Notes: generated by a model not told the origin, from the letters alone. 64,000 nucleotides of DNA from Melioribacteraceae bacterium (GCA_015493615.1 WGCV01000041.1:1-64000), one strand, 5' to 3'. Counted from the first letter of the stretch, positions 44,783 to 54,067 are shown. Made by a program: numbers and translations.

Positions 44783-46441
44783 ATGAATCCACATGAAAAA
44801 TTTAAAAATGCAAAAGAAGAATATCTTGAAGCATTAAAAAACGCTAAAGAAAACGGTTTGAAGTTTACTTCCGTATCGGGCGAAGAAGTTAATCCCCTTT
44901 ACACGCCGGATGATATTCCCGAATTTGACTATATGGAGAAGCTGGCTTTCCCGGGACAGTTTCCCTTTACCCGCGGAGTTCATCCGAACGGATACAGAGG
45001 AAAGGTTTGGACGATGCGTCAGTTCGCCGGATTCGGCACGCCTGAAGACACGAACAGCAGATTTAAGTATTTGCTGAAAAACGGGCAGACGGGACTTTCG
45101 GTAGCGTTTGATTTGCCAACGCTTATGGGCTGGGATGCGGATGCCGATATGAGCAAAGGGGAAGTCGGTATTTGCGGAGTTGCAATCTCCTCCCTTGAAG
45201 ATATGGAAATTTTGTTTGATGGAATTCCTCTTGACAAAGTTTCAACCTCGATGACTATTAATTCTCCCGCCGCAATGATTTTTGCATTTTATCTCGCGGT
45301 GGCTAAAAAGCAGGGCGTTAGTTATGATAAACTTCGCGGCACATTACAGAATGACATCTTAAAAGAATATATCGCGCAGAAAGAATATATATATCCTCCT
45401 ACTCCTTCCATGCGAATTATTACAGACATGATTGAATTTACGACTAACGAAGTTCCCCAATGGAATCCTGTTTCCGTGAGCGGTTACCACATTCGCGAAG
45501 CCGGTTCCACCGCAGCGCAGGAGCTTGCTTATACGCTTGCCGACGGGTTTGCTTATATCGAAAGCTGTATTGAAAGAGGAATGGATGTTGACAGTTTTGC
45601 TCCGAGAATTTCCTTCTTCTTCAACTCACATCTCGATTTCTTCGAGGAGATAGCAAAGTTCCGCGCCGCCCGTAGGATTTACGCTAAAAGATTGAAAGAA
45701 GTTTACGGCGCGAAAAACCCGCGTTCGTGGTGGCTTCGTTTTCATACGCAGACAGCGGGATGCACTTTAACGGCGCAGCAGCCTGAAAATAATATTGTGA
45801 GAACGGCTTTCCAAGCTCTCGCCGGAGTATTGGGCGGAACGCAGTCTCTCCACACAAACTCAATGGATGAAACTTTAGCTCTCCCGAGCGAAAAGGCAGT
45901 GAAAATTGCGCTTCGCACTCAGCAGATTTTGGCGTACGAAACCGGTGTAATCAACACGGTTGATCCTCTCGGCGGAAGCTATTACGTGGAATCGCTAACC
46001 GATAAAATGGAAGAAGAAGCAAATAAAATATTTGCCGAAATTGATTCATACGGCGGTGTTGTTGAAGCAATTGAAGCGGGTTATTTTCAGAGAGAAATCG
46101 GAGAAGCGGCTTACCGCTATCAGAAAGAACTCGACAGCAAAGAAAAGATTGTTGTCGGCGTAAATGAATTTGTTGATGAAGAGGAAGAGATTGATATTCC
46201 GATTCTGAAGGTTACAAAAGAAGTTGAGGAAAAGCAGGTAGAGCGTTTAAAGAGCTTAAAGGCGCGCAGAGACAACTCGGCTGTGGAGGCTTCATTAAAG
46301 AAGATAAGCGACGCCGTCGTTAATAATAAAAACTTAATGCCGGTGTTCGTTGAAGCCGCGGAAAATTATGTAACTCTCGGAGAGATGGTCGCAGAGCTTA
46401 AAAAGCATTTTGGTTCGTACGAGGAAAACGTAGTCTTTTAA
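44783..46441 (+). CDS. Methylmalonyl-CoA mutase, large (catalytic) subunit
   Basis: This 552-residue protein is the TIM-barrel catalytic part of an acyl-CoA mutase that rearranges methylmalonyl-CoA and succinyl-CoA. Recognisable segments are [53 protein letters not shown] and [20 protein letters not shown]. The chain ends before the B12-binding domain with its DxHxxG motif, so a separate small subunit must supply cobalamin, as in split McmA1/McmA2 enzymes; none is in this window. The TPSMR wording favours methylmalonyl-CoA, although isobutyryl-CoA-type enzymes are close relatives. Confidence 0.87.
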   Translation: MNPHEKFKNAKEEYLEALKNAKENGLKFTSVSGEEVNPLYTPDDIPEFDYMEKLAFPGQFPFTRGVHPNGYRGKVWTMRQFAGFGTPEDTNSRFKYLLKNGQTGLSVAFDLPTLMGWDADADMSKGEVGICGVAISSLEDMEILFDGIPLDKVSTSMTINSPAAMIFAFYLAVAKKQGVSYDKLRGTLQNDILKEYIAQKEYIYPPTPSMRIITDMIEFTTNEVPQWNPVSVSGYHIREAGSTAAQELAYTLADGFAYIESCIERGMDVDSFAPRISFFFNSHLDFFEEIAKFRAARRIYAKRLKEVYGAKNPRSWWLRFHTQTAGCTLTAQQPENNIVRTAFQALAGVLGGTQSLHTNSMDETLALPSEKAVKIALRTQQILAYETGVINTVDPLGGSYYVESLTDKMEEEANKIFAEIDSYGGVVEAIEAGYFQREIGEAAYRYQKELDSKEKIVVGVNEFVDEEEEIDIPILKVTKEVEEKQVERLKSLKARRDNSAVEASLKKISDAVVNNKNLMPVFVEAAENYVTLGEMVAELKKHFGSYEENVVF

Positions 46442-46481
46442 GATTAGATACATCCCAGTTGCGTCATAGACAGCGCAGTCT

Positions 46482-46635
46482 CTTTATTGCGAGGAATGAG
46501 CTTGTAACTGACGAAGCAATCTCAGTAGAAAGCATGCGGTTGCTGAATATTCAAATGCGGTTTAACATGGGAGGGTGAATACCCGTGAGTCCGCCAAGGC
46601 GTAGCCGCGCTCACTCCGCTCCTCGCAATGATGAG
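46482..46635. repeat. MITE-like element family 1, copy C
   Basis: The outer ends TTTATTGCGAGGAATGAGC and GCTCCTCGCAATGATGAGA are inverted, with inner AAGCAATCTCA and a core GCGGTTTAACATGGGAGG. The 3' portion carries a GTCCGCCAAGGCG insertion. Downstream, 46650-46800 holds family-2-like pieces (TTGTCATTCTGATACCGCC, AGAAGAATCTCTAATTTAGG). Confidence 0.6.
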
Positions 46636-46844
46636 ACAAAACCCGAATTTGTCATTCTGATACCGCCGTTTTTGGGTGGGAGAAGAATCTCTAATTTAGG
46701 ATTTATGCAAATGCCAGATTGGAGATTGCCCCTAACGAAAAGCAGTCGGGGCAAGCACATTTGCTCCGCTTGTTCGCAATCCGCCAATGGCGGACGTCTT
46801 GTTATTTTTTATTTCCAATTCCCGGAAACGGATTTGATTTTCAT

Positions 46845-46858
46845 GTGATTTAAATCAC
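46845..46858. promoter_or_regulatory. CRP/FNR-type operator palindrome
   Basis: GTGAT-TTAA-ATCAC (46845-46858) is a perfect palindrome with the N4 spacing of CRP/FNR-family half sites; the flanks extend the symmetry partly. It lies about 155 bases upstream of the ATG of the large surface protein gene in otherwise AT-rich leader DNA, consistent with control by a CRP/FNR-family regulator. Confidence 0.45.
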
Positions 46859-47012
46859 GTAAAAAAGATGTGAAAATCTTTTGATATTTAAATAAATATG
46901 TTTAATTTAATAAACAAGTTTATGAATGCATAACCATTACTAATTCTGTACTGTTTTCCGCATTCACAAGGAGTATTTAAATAAATATTTAACAACTAAT
47001 ACGGAGGGAAGA

Positions 47013-50000
47013 ATGAAAAATCTTCGACCGACAAAACTGCTAATGTTTTTATTAGTCAGTTTATTTACATTCACCTACGTCCAGGCACAAACGCAATCAT
47101 CTCCTGCCGATGGTTCTACTGCTATAGCTTTAGGTAATCAAACATTTGATTGGTCAGCTTATAGTTTTGAGAACGACGGCGTAAATGAGGATGATTACTA
47201 TGTTTTGGAAATAGGTACATCCGCCGGTGCACATGATTTATATCAAACTGCAGCATCGACTTTAACAACTAATTCAGAGACGGTTGATTTATCCGGAGCT
47301 TCTGATAACACAACTTATTATTGGCGTGTTGTTGTCTATGATGACGGCGCTCAAGTTGCAGTGTCCGGTTCCAACTTTACTTTTACAACCGTCCTTGCAA
47401 CCCCAACGCTTGTTGACCCGAGCGGGACATATTCTGCGAACACAGCATTGAACTGGAATATGGCTGGAAATTATTCTAATGTGGATTTTGCTTATTCTGT
47501 TGCTACTGACAACGGATTTACCAATGTAGTAGCTTCAGGAACAGTATCACATGTTTTGACCGCAACAGCAGCTTTACCTTCAGCCGGTGATTACTATTGG
47601 AAGGTTACCGCTACCGTAAATGATGCGGGCGCAGCTAACAATACAGAATCAACAATCAGCGCTACAGGAAGTTTTACGCTCACTATTCCGGGCCCGGCTT
47701 TGACCGCTCCCGTTAACGGTTTAACCGGAGTTTCAGTTGAACCTACCATGACTTGGGGAAGCGTAACCGGAGCGGTATCTTATAAACTTTATGTGGCTAC
47801 CGCAAGTACATTCGGTGCGACAAATATTTATGCGGTTGATCAAGGTACAAATCTTTCAAAAGCATTTACCGAAGCTATTACAAACTTCCCGCTTTCAAAC
47901 GGTACTACTTATTATTGGAAAGTAGCTGCTGTTGATAACGCCGGAACAGAATACGCATCATCAACTTATCATTTCACCACTTTCCCAGATGTCAGCCCAA
48001 CACTAACGAATCCGGCGAATGCTTCTACGGTTTATACTTCATCCGTATTAATGGGATGGACAATCAACCAAGCCGTTGGTACATTGAAGTTTAAACTTCA
48101 GTATCAGGAAACTTCACAGAGTGATAACACGGAACCAACCGCAGGAGAATGGGCGGCAGATGGTTCAGGAACAGATGCGACATCAGTTACTACTACAAAT
48201 TTAAGCTACTCAATAAATGTTAACGGAGGAAGAAAATATTATTGGAGAGTAGTTGTACTTAACTCTTCAAATGAAGTTGAAGATTATTCTTCTGTTTATG
48301 CTTTTACAACTTCCGGCGGTGCGACTGTTAATCCTATTCCTTCCTATCCTATAGGCGGAGCAACAGTTTATACAAATTCCCCGACTTTATATTGGTATGT
48401 TAACGAGTACGCATCTGGAGTAACCTATCAGGTTAGATACGCAACGGCATCTACGGTTGATGGAGACGGTATGTTGACGGATGCAAGCGCGGCAAGTCTT
48501 CCTACTGACGCTAATATTGCAACTGCAACAAGCGCAATGTATAAGGCGCTTTCCGGATTGAATCCGGGAACTACTTACTATTGGGAAGTTCGCGCTTATT
48601 ACTCCGCTACTTCTTCATATGGCGATTGGTCAAGCGTAAACAGCTTTACAACTAACGGCAGCGGAACGCTTGTTGTTCCAACGGTTTCATATCCTAATGG
48701 CGGTTACACTGTTTATACCACATCGCCTTATTTGTATTGGTATATAAGCGGCAGCGGCACTGGTTTAACATATAATGTTCAAGTTGACGACGATGCAGCT
48801 TTTGGAAGTCCTGCATACACCGGTTCAACAACTACCAATGCAACTTATATTCAAGCATCCGGTTTAACTCCGGGAACTACATATTATTGGAGAGTTCAAT
48901 CCGATAACGGAACAAATCAATCGGCATGGTCTTCTTCAGGTACATTTGCCGTTGCAGGTGGAGTTACTAACGGTTATCCTGTGGCTTCTTATCCGACAGG
49001 TAATCCTACTGTTTATTCTGCAAGACCTACATTATACTGGTATCTTGAAGGTTCATCATTAGGATTGACAAAATATGTAGTCAGATATAAAGCGGGCAGC
49101 GCTTCTTCGAATTGGGCTACAACTTATGACGGTACTGCTGATGTTTCTAATCTTAATACTACTTACTGGACATTCACTTCCGATTTGACTTACGGAGAGA
49201 CTTACTATTGGGCTGTTGCAAGTTATGACGGTTCAAGTTACTCTGCATGGTCTCAAGGTTCATTCACAGTTGTAGGGCCCGGAACAGCCGGCGCTCCGAT
49301 TCTTTCATATCCGTCTAACGGCACAACCGTTAACGACCGAGACGTAACTTTGAGCTGGTACATTAACGGCTCCACAACAGGAATAAGTGAATATCAAATT
49401 ACATACAGTACTTCTGATGTATTTGAGTCAAGTGTAACTACAACCACAACAAGTTCGACAAACAGCTTAGCTTTGACTTCACTAACTCCCGGAGCTACTT
49501 ATTATTGGAAAGTCCGTTCTCACTATTCGGGAACTACATATTCCGGTTGGTCCTCAACATATCACTTTACGATAGATCCCGGCGCAAATGCCGTCGTTCC
49601 TTTCCCGGGAAGTCCTGTAGCTCAGGTCTCAGTAAATACTACGTCGCCTGTCCTTTCATGGGCGTTGCCGGCACAGTCGGAATCTGAATTGACTTATACT
49701 ATTGAATATTCAACATCGCCCGATTTCTCGGACGCACAGGAAATTGATAATGTAAATATGCCGTTCAAACAGATTGACGGCTTACAGGCAAATAGATCAT
49801 ATTACTGGAGAGTTAAATCTACCGCATCTAACGGTACGGTTTCTGGTTACTCTCCTGTTGGCGTGTTCAACACTAACGGAGTTACAGGCGTAGAAAATCA
49901 AGGCGGCGAACTTCCCAAGGAATTTGCGGTCATGCAGAACTACCCGAACCCGTTTAATCCGACAACCACGATTAAATATCAGCTGCCTCAAGCGGCTCAT

Positions 50001-50195
50001 GTTACAATCGCGGTTTATAACATTCTCGGTAAAGAGATTGCGACATTAGTTAACGGCAATGTGGAAGCAGGTTATCATTCGGTTATTTGGAATGGTACCA
50101 ATAATTCCGGAGCTAAAGTTAATTCCGGCGTTTACTTCTACAGAGTATCAACTAATTCAAATGTTGCAGTTAAGAAAATGTTACTGCTTAAATAA
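47013..50195 (+). CDS. Large T9SS-exported protein with tandem fibronectin-like repeats
   Basis: This 1060-residue protein has a signal peptide (about 1-25), nine fibronectin-III-like units recognised by the strand YYWxV (TTYYWRV, GDYYWKV, TTYYWKV, RKYYWRV, TTYYWEV, TTYYWRV, ETYYWAV, ATYYWKV, RSYYWRV) and a C-terminal type A sorting domain (MQNYPNPFNPTTTIKYQLP ... YNILGKEIATL). Units three to eight are alike, with repeated phrases SYPxGxxTVYTxSPxLYWY, so they arose by internal duplication. The product should be attached to or released from the cell surface. GGAGGG lies seven bases before the ATG. A CRP/FNR-type palindrome lies upstream and a small membrane peptide gene lies downstream. Confidence 0.85.
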   Translation: MKNLRPTKLLMFLLVSLFTFTYVQAQTQSSPADGSTAIALGNQTFDWSAYSFENDGVNEDDYYVLEIGTSAGAHDLYQTAASTLTTNSETVDLSGASDNTTYYWRVVVYDDGAQVAVSGSNFTFTTVLATPTLVDPSGTYSANTALNWNMAGNYSNVDFAYSVATDNGFTNVVASGTVSHVLTATAALPSAGDYYWKVTATVNDAGAANNTESTISATGSFTLTIPGPALTAPVNGLTGVSVEPTMTWGSVTGAVSYKLYVATASTFGATNIYAVDQGTNLSKAFTEAITNFPLSNGTTYYWKVAAVDNAGTEYASSTYHFTTFPDVSPTLTNPANASTVYTSSVLMGWTINQAVGTLKFKLQYQETSQSDNTEPTAGEWAADGSGTDATSVTTTNLSYSINVNGGRKYYWRVVVLNSSNEVEDYSSVYAFTTSGGATVNPIPSYPIGGATVYTNSPTLYWYVNEYASGVTYQVRYATASTVDGDGMLTDASAASLPTDANIATATSAMYKALSGLNPGTTYYWEVRAYYSATSSYGDWSSVNSFTTNGSGTLVVPTVSYPNGGYTVYTTSPYLYWYISGSGTGLTYNVQVDDDAAFGSPAYTGSTTTNATYIQASGLTPGTTYYWRVQSDNGTNQSAWSSSGTFAVAGGVTNGYPVASYPTGNPTVYSARPTLYWYLEGSSLGLTKYVVRYKAGSASSNWATTYDGTADVSNLNTTYWTFTSDLTYGETYYWAVASYDGSSYSAWSQGSFTVVGPGTAGAPILSYPSNGTTVNDRDVTLSWYINGSTTGISEYQITYSTSDVFESSVTTTTTSSTNSLALTSLTPGATYYWKVRSHYSGTTYSGWSSTYHFTIDPGANAVVPFPGSPVAQVSVNTTSPVLSWALPAQSESELTYTIEYSTSPDFSDAQEIDNVNMPFKQIDGLQANRSYYWRVKSTASNGTVSGYSPVGVFNTNGVTGVENQGGELPKEFAVMQNYPNPFNPTTTIKYQLPQAAHVTIAVYNILGKEIATLVNGNVEAGYHSVIWNGTNNSGAKVNSGVYFYRVSTNSNVAVKKMLLLK

Positions 50196-50202
50196 TTGTT
50201 TA

Positions 50203-50230
50203 TCGATAACCGGTTAACTCCGGTTATCGA
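50203..50230 (+). terminator. Hairpin after the fibronectin-repeat gene
   Basis: An 11-bp perfect stem TCGATAACCGG / CCGGTTATCGA with a six-base loop, followed by AATTATTTTA. The T-run is weak, so it may reduce, not end, transcription into the downstream 30-residue gene. Confidence 0.55.
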
Positions 50231-50284
50231 AATTATTTTACAATAGTTCTTTACAATTTTGTCGGATAAAAAAGAGAGGTGAAT

Positions 50285-50377
50285 ATGTCAAAGGTTGCTG
50301 CCATATTGTATGTTGCGTTTATCTTTCTTGTACTTGGTTCCGCATTACTTGCATGCCAGGCTTTTATTATAAGATAG
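50285..50377 (+). CDS. 30-residue single-span membrane peptide
   Basis: The reading frame ATG to TAG encodes MSKVAAILYVAFIF followed by LVLGSALLACQAFIIR: a short basic start, about 22 hydrophobic residues and a single cysteine at 24 in an LLAC context. A good ribosome site (GAGAGG) lies six bases upstream, and a strong terminator (50404-50431) follows, which supports expression. The LLAC might be a lipobox or just a transmembrane helix. Too short for family recognition; possible roles include a membrane-complex stabiliser or a toxin-like peptide, neither of which is shown. Confidence 0.5.
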   Translation: MSKVAAILYVAFIFLVLGSALLACQAFIIR

Positions 50378-50403
50378 ATAAATAAAAATATAATATAAAT
50401 TTC

Positions 50404-50431
50404 AGCCCCGTTTTTTAACGGGGCTTTTTTT
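50404..50431 (+). terminator. Strong rho-independent terminator
   Basis: A 9-bp stem AGCCCCGTT / AACGGGGCT with a T-loop is followed by seven T. It follows the 30-residue peptide gene by about 27 bases and supports that gene as a real transcription unit. Confidence 0.9.
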
Positions 50432-50443
50432 ATGCCGATAAAT

Positions 50444-50478
50444 AAAACCTTCGAGGTTTTGAAAACCTCGAAGGTTTT
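50444..50478. repeat. Perfect 17-bp inverted repeat with one-base loop
   Basis: AAAACCTTCGAGGTTTT, a single G, then AAAACCTCGAAGGTTTT. The arms are exactly complementary. It is adjacent to the terminator at 50404 and T-rich on both sides, so it may act as a bidirectional terminator or be a small mobile palindrome. Confidence 0.6.
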
Positions 50479-50510
50479 TTGATAGCGTCACGTCATTGCC
50501 AGTGCCGTCT

Positions 50511-50651
50511 CGTCATTGCGAAGGAGGACGAAGGACGACTGAAGCAATCTCAATAGAAAACATGCCAATGCTGAATAATAAAAACCGGTTTAACGGCTGA
50601 GGTTGAATACCGGTGAGATTGCCGCGCTCACTTCGTTCTCTCGCAATGACG
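50511..50651. repeat. MITE-like element family 1, copy D
   Basis: A complete 141-base element: CGTCATTGCGAAGGAGGACG at the left, TCTCGCAATGACG at the right, inner AGCAATCTCA and TGAGATTGCC, and core AAACCGGTTTAACGGCTGAG. Nearly identical to copy E (about six differences by eye). Confidence 0.85.
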
Positions 50652-50727
50652 GCTTGTTTTTTATGTCTTTCCGTTTTTTCGAAATCCGCCAATGGCAGAC
50701 GGCTTGTTTTTGTTGTCATCACCGTCT

Positions 50728-50868
50728 CGTCATTGCGAAGGAGGACGAAGGACGACTGAAGCAATCTCAATAGAAAACATGCAAATGCTGAATAATAAAA
50801 AGCGGTTTAACGGCTGAGGTTGAATATTGGTGAGATTGCCGCGCTCACTCCGTTCGCTCGCAATGACG
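50728..50868. repeat. MITE-like element family 1, copy E
   Basis: The same length (141 bases) and orientation as copy D, 217 bases downstream of it. The 76-base spacer between the copies has no gene. No clear target-site duplication is visible at either copy. Confidence 0.85.
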
Positions 50869-51047
50869 GTTTGTTTTTCTAACACTGGGTTCGCAATGCA
50901 GGTTCTGCTAAAGGTTATTAACTTTTATAACAGTAGCCGTTATACTATTCTCCGGAAAACCAAAAAATCTTTTGCCATTTCATTGTCATTAAATCCAAAA
51001 TGAGTATCTTTTTAAATTAAAAAATGTGCTATTGTAAACGGAGTGTT

Positions 51048-52025
51048 ATGAGACTTTTTACAACCATTTCTTTTTTTATTTTATTGTTATTATTTGCTTC
51101 GTGCGAGACTCAGCCCCCCGACATTTTACAGCCTGTGCAAAAAGAAGGCAGCGTAATTATTAACTCCGATATTTCCGGAGCGAAAGTTTACGTAAACAAC
51201 GTCTATATGGGCGTTGCCAACTTAACGCTGAACTTGCAGCCCGGAGAATACTCGATCTACCTTGTTAAAGATACTCTCCGCTCGGATACTCAAAACGTTA
51301 ATGTCGAAGCCGGAAAATCATATCGTCTTTTTTTTATCCTCGGACAAAAGAGTTCCGTACTTCTTGAGGATTTTGCAAATGTGAGTTGCGATCCTTGCGT
51401 CGAATCCTCTCTGATTCTTAATAAATTACTTTCGTCCCGTTATACGAACGATAAGTTAATCGTCATTCGGTATGCGACAAATTTCCCTTCTCCCAACGAC
51501 CCGTTTTATTTAGCGAACAGCAGTATGAATGATAACAGAATCGGAATGTACAATGTTTTGTTTGCGCCAACAACAGTTGTGGACGGAGTAGAAAAACCTA
51601 TCGCCACCGATTCAGTCTCGATAATAGACGCGGTTGATTCCCGCCTTTCCGTACATACATCATTTTCAATCAATAATTTGAGCTTGAGTATTACAAGCGA
51701 TTCCATTTCAGTCTCGGGCAATCTGATTATGCCTTCAAGCGGATATGAAAATAATAAGCTGTTTATTGCTTTGATTAGAAAAGAGGTAGTTTACCAAACG
51801 CCTCCCGGCTCTAACGGTGAAACGGTTTTCCGAGATGTGGCTTTTGCTTTTATCCCGAATAATAATGGAATTTCCCTTACAGACTTAAACTTAAATAACA
51901 ACAGCGCAGCATTTGAATATAAAATTGAGAATACATTTACCGAACCGGCTGATAATATTGCCGCGGTACTTTTCATTCAGGACATAATCAGTAAAGAAGT
52001 TTATTTTGTAATTAGAAAGGAATAA
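51048..52025 (+). CDS. PEGA-domain plus Omp28-like lipoprotein with CxxC
   Basis: This 325-residue protein has a lipoprotein signal ending in LLFASC, a PEGA domain (SVIINSDISGAKVYVNNVYMG, about residues 35-95) and an Omp28-like domain beginning SVLLEDFANVSCDPCVESS, where SCDPC is a thioredoxin-type CxxC. The later part (VYQTPPGSNGETVFRDVAF) matches the same region of the next gene, so the two are paralogues. ATG at 51048 is chosen because GGAG lies just upstream, and because MRLFTTISFF gives a proper signal peptide. It precedes the T9SS Omp28-like gene by eight bases. Confidence 0.75.
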   Translation: MRLFTTISFFILLLLFASCETQPPDILQPVQKEGSVIINSDISGAKVYVNNVYMGVANLTLNLQPGEYSIYLVKDTLRSDTQNVNVEAGKSYRLFFILGQKSSVLLEDFANVSCDPCVESSLILNKLLSSRYTNDKLIVIRYATNFPSPNDPFYLANSSMNDNRIGMYNVLFAPTTVVDGVEKPIATDSVSIIDAVDSRLSVHTSFSINNLSLSITSDSISVSGNLIMPSSGYENNKLFIALIRKEVVYQTPPGSNGETVFRDVAFAFIPNNNGISLTDLNLNNNSAAFEYKIENTFTEPADNIAAVLFIQDIISKEVYFVIRKE

Positions 52026-52033
52026 GGAACGCT

Positions 52034-54064
52034 ATGAAAAAATTATTTTTCTTTTTGTTTATTCTTGGTTTAACATTAAACGTAAACGGTCAGTTTCGCA
52101 GAATAGCTTTGTTAGAAGAAGCTACCAATGCAAGCTGCGGACCTTGTGCGGCGAACAATCCTCATCTTCAGCAGTTTTTCGAGCATAATTTCGGCGGTGT
52201 AATTTCGGTAAGATATCATTCGTGGTGGCCCGGAACGGACCCCATGTACTCCGACAATACCGCCGACAACAGAGCCAGGATAAATTATTACGGCATTAAC
52301 GGAGTTCCCACTTACACAATGGACGGAGTTGTAAAAGGAATGCCGAGCAATCCGGTTCAGATTGCGGATGCCATGTGGAACGATATTTCATCCGCCTCGC
52401 CGTTTTGGATAAAAGTTTCGGCAAATCCCGAAGGAACAAGTTACAATGTGAATGTAACCGTAATAGTCGGTGATAATGTTACCGCAACAAATCTTTATTT
52501 AAGAACGGCTGTCATCGAAAGAAGGATTCATTTCAGCTCTCCTCCCGGAACTAACGGTGAAAAAGATTTTAACGATGTTATGAGAAAATTACTCCCAAAT
52601 GCAACGGGACAAGCATTAACAAATCTTACTCCCGGTGATACGCTTAATTTCAGTTTTTCCGCAGATATACAGCATAGTTGGAATGTAAGCGATTTAGCCG
52701 CCGTAGCTTGGATTCAGAGCGACGACACAAAAGAAATTCTTCAGTCAAATATCAATATTCCAACCTATGTTATTCAATCAAACCGAAGCAGAGCGGAAAT
52801 TATTTCGGGCGCAAGCGTAATTAATACGGATTACGTTCTATCCAACAATAACAGCGACACAATCGCCGTTCATTTAACGCCTGAAGTTACTCTTTCCGAT
52901 GGCTGGAGTTTTGATATGTATTATGAAGGAAATCCGACGGATGAAATAAACGCTTTGGTCTTGCCGGGCGACACTCTCTTTTTCAGTTCACAAATTACAA
53001 CCGATACCTCGGGAAGCGCAGCTGTCGGGTTGTATGCGCAGAATCTCAGAGATAATTATCAGTATGGATTTACTTCCACCTATTTTGGATTTATTCCCAA
53101 AGGGAAAGTTCTGCTAATTGATGCAGACGGCGCAAATTATGAATCTTACTACGAAACCGCGCTTGATTCCGCTAAGGTTGAATATACGTTTTTAGACAGA
53201 GCTTACTTAAGCGCACTTGGAAACGATTTGCTTACAAGAGGTTTCGAAGCTGTTTACTGGAACGCAGGCTGGGGCTTTCCCGCATTTGTTCAAGCCGATT
53301 TGGATTTCTTAACTCAATTCCTTGATAACGGCGGACGCTTATTTATTGGCGGACAGGACATCGGCTGGGACGTTTTTGATTCGGGCGGAAGCAGTAATTT
53401 TCAGGCTGCAAAAGATTTTTATCATAACTATCTCGGCGCAACTTACATTGCGGATAATTCCGGGATTCACGTTCTAACCGGTGTTGACGGCGATCCGATA
53501 ACGGACGGCTTAGCTTTTAATTTGCGCGCCGTTTATTCTTACTATCCGGAAGTAATAAGACCCAACGGCACGGGAGCAAGTACAATATTGAAGTATTCCA
53601 ACTCAACGCAAATCGGCGCTGTTAAAAACGAAGGGGAAAATTTCAAAACCGTTTATATGGGGTTCGGACTTGAACAGGTAGGAACTGAAACCGCGCGTTT
53701 GCAGCTTGTTAAAAACTCTCTTATTTGGTTTGGCGTTTTGCAGCCGAATTCCGTTTCCGACGAGACGCAAACGCCGCAAGCTTTTGCGCTTGAGCAGAAT
53801 TATCCGAATCCGTTTAATCCTACAACGACAATAAACTATGTCATTGCGAGGAGCGGAGTGACGAATCAACCTCCTGAACTGTCTGTTCAACTAACTATTT
53901 ACGACATCCTCGGACGAGAAGTCGCCACCCTTGTCAACAGTAAACAAGCGCCGGGAACTTACTCGGTTCAGTTTGATGCAAGCAACCTCGGAAGCGGAAT
54001 TTATTTCTACACTTTACGAGCCGGAGATTTTACATCAACAAAAAAGATGACGCTGATTAAATAA
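52034..54064 (+). CDS. T9SS-exported Omp28-like protein with ThuA-like domain
   Basis: This 676-residue protein has a signal peptide (about 1-19), an Omp28-type thioredoxin-fold domain with CxxC in ATNASCGPCAANNP and YYGINGVPTYTMDG, a beta linker, a Rossmann-like domain (about 355-575, GKVLLIDADG ... GGRLFIGGQDIGWDVF) that resembles ThuA/GATase-like folds, and a C-terminal sorting domain (EQNYPNPFNPTTTINY ... YDILGREVATL). The sorting domain carries an odd insert, YVIARSGVTNQPP at about residues 602-614, translated from a family-1 repeat end (53840-53869). It is probably a cell-surface thiol/disulfide or binding protein. Confidence 0.78.
   Translation: MKKLFFFLFILGLTLNVNGQFRRIALLEEATNASCGPCAANNPHLQQFFEHNFGGVISVRYHSWWPGTDPMYSDNTADNRARINYYGINGVPTYTMDGVVKGMPSNPVQIADAMWNDISSASPFWIKVSANPEGTSYNVNVTVIVGDNVTATNLYLRTAVIERRIHFSSPPGTNGEKDFNDVMRKLLPNATGQALTNLTPGDTLNFSFSADIQHSWNVSDLAAVAWIQSDDTKEILQSNINIPTYVIQSNRSRAEIISGASVINTDYVLSNNNSDTIAVHLTPEVTLSDGWSFDMYYEGNPTDEINALVLPGDTLFFSSQITTDTSGSAAVGLYAQNLRDNYQYGFTSTYFGFIPKGKVLLIDADGANYESYYETALDSAKVEYTFLDRAYLSALGNDLLTRGFEAVYWNAGWGFPAFVQADLDFLTQFLDNGGRLFIGGQDIGWDVFDSGGSSNFQAAKDFYHNYLGATYIADNSGIHVLTGVDGDPITDGLAFNLRAVYSYYPEVIRPNGTGASTILKYSNSTQIGAVKNEGENFKTVYMGFGLEQVGTETARLQLVKNSLIWFGVLQPNSVSDETQTPQAFALEQNYPNPFNPTTTINYVIARSGVTNQPPELSVQLTIYDILGREVATLVNSKQAPGTYSVQFDASNLGSGIYFYTLRAGDFTSTKKMTLIK
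53840..53869 (+). repeat. Family 1 repeat end embedded in a coding sequence
   Basis: GTCATTGCGAGGAGCGGAGT followed by GACGAATCAA matches the left end of the 140-base element family found between genes. It is read in frame as VIARSGVTNQ inside the T9SS sorting domain of the host gene. Only the end is present. Confidence 0.8.
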
Positions 54065-54067
54065 GTT

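Noticed and set aside
46585-46848. 87-codon open frame upstream of the fibronectin-repeat gene
   Set aside because: It is a translation of repeat family fragments (SPPRRSRAHSAPRND) with no ribosome site, a pattern typical of intergenic repeats read as protein.
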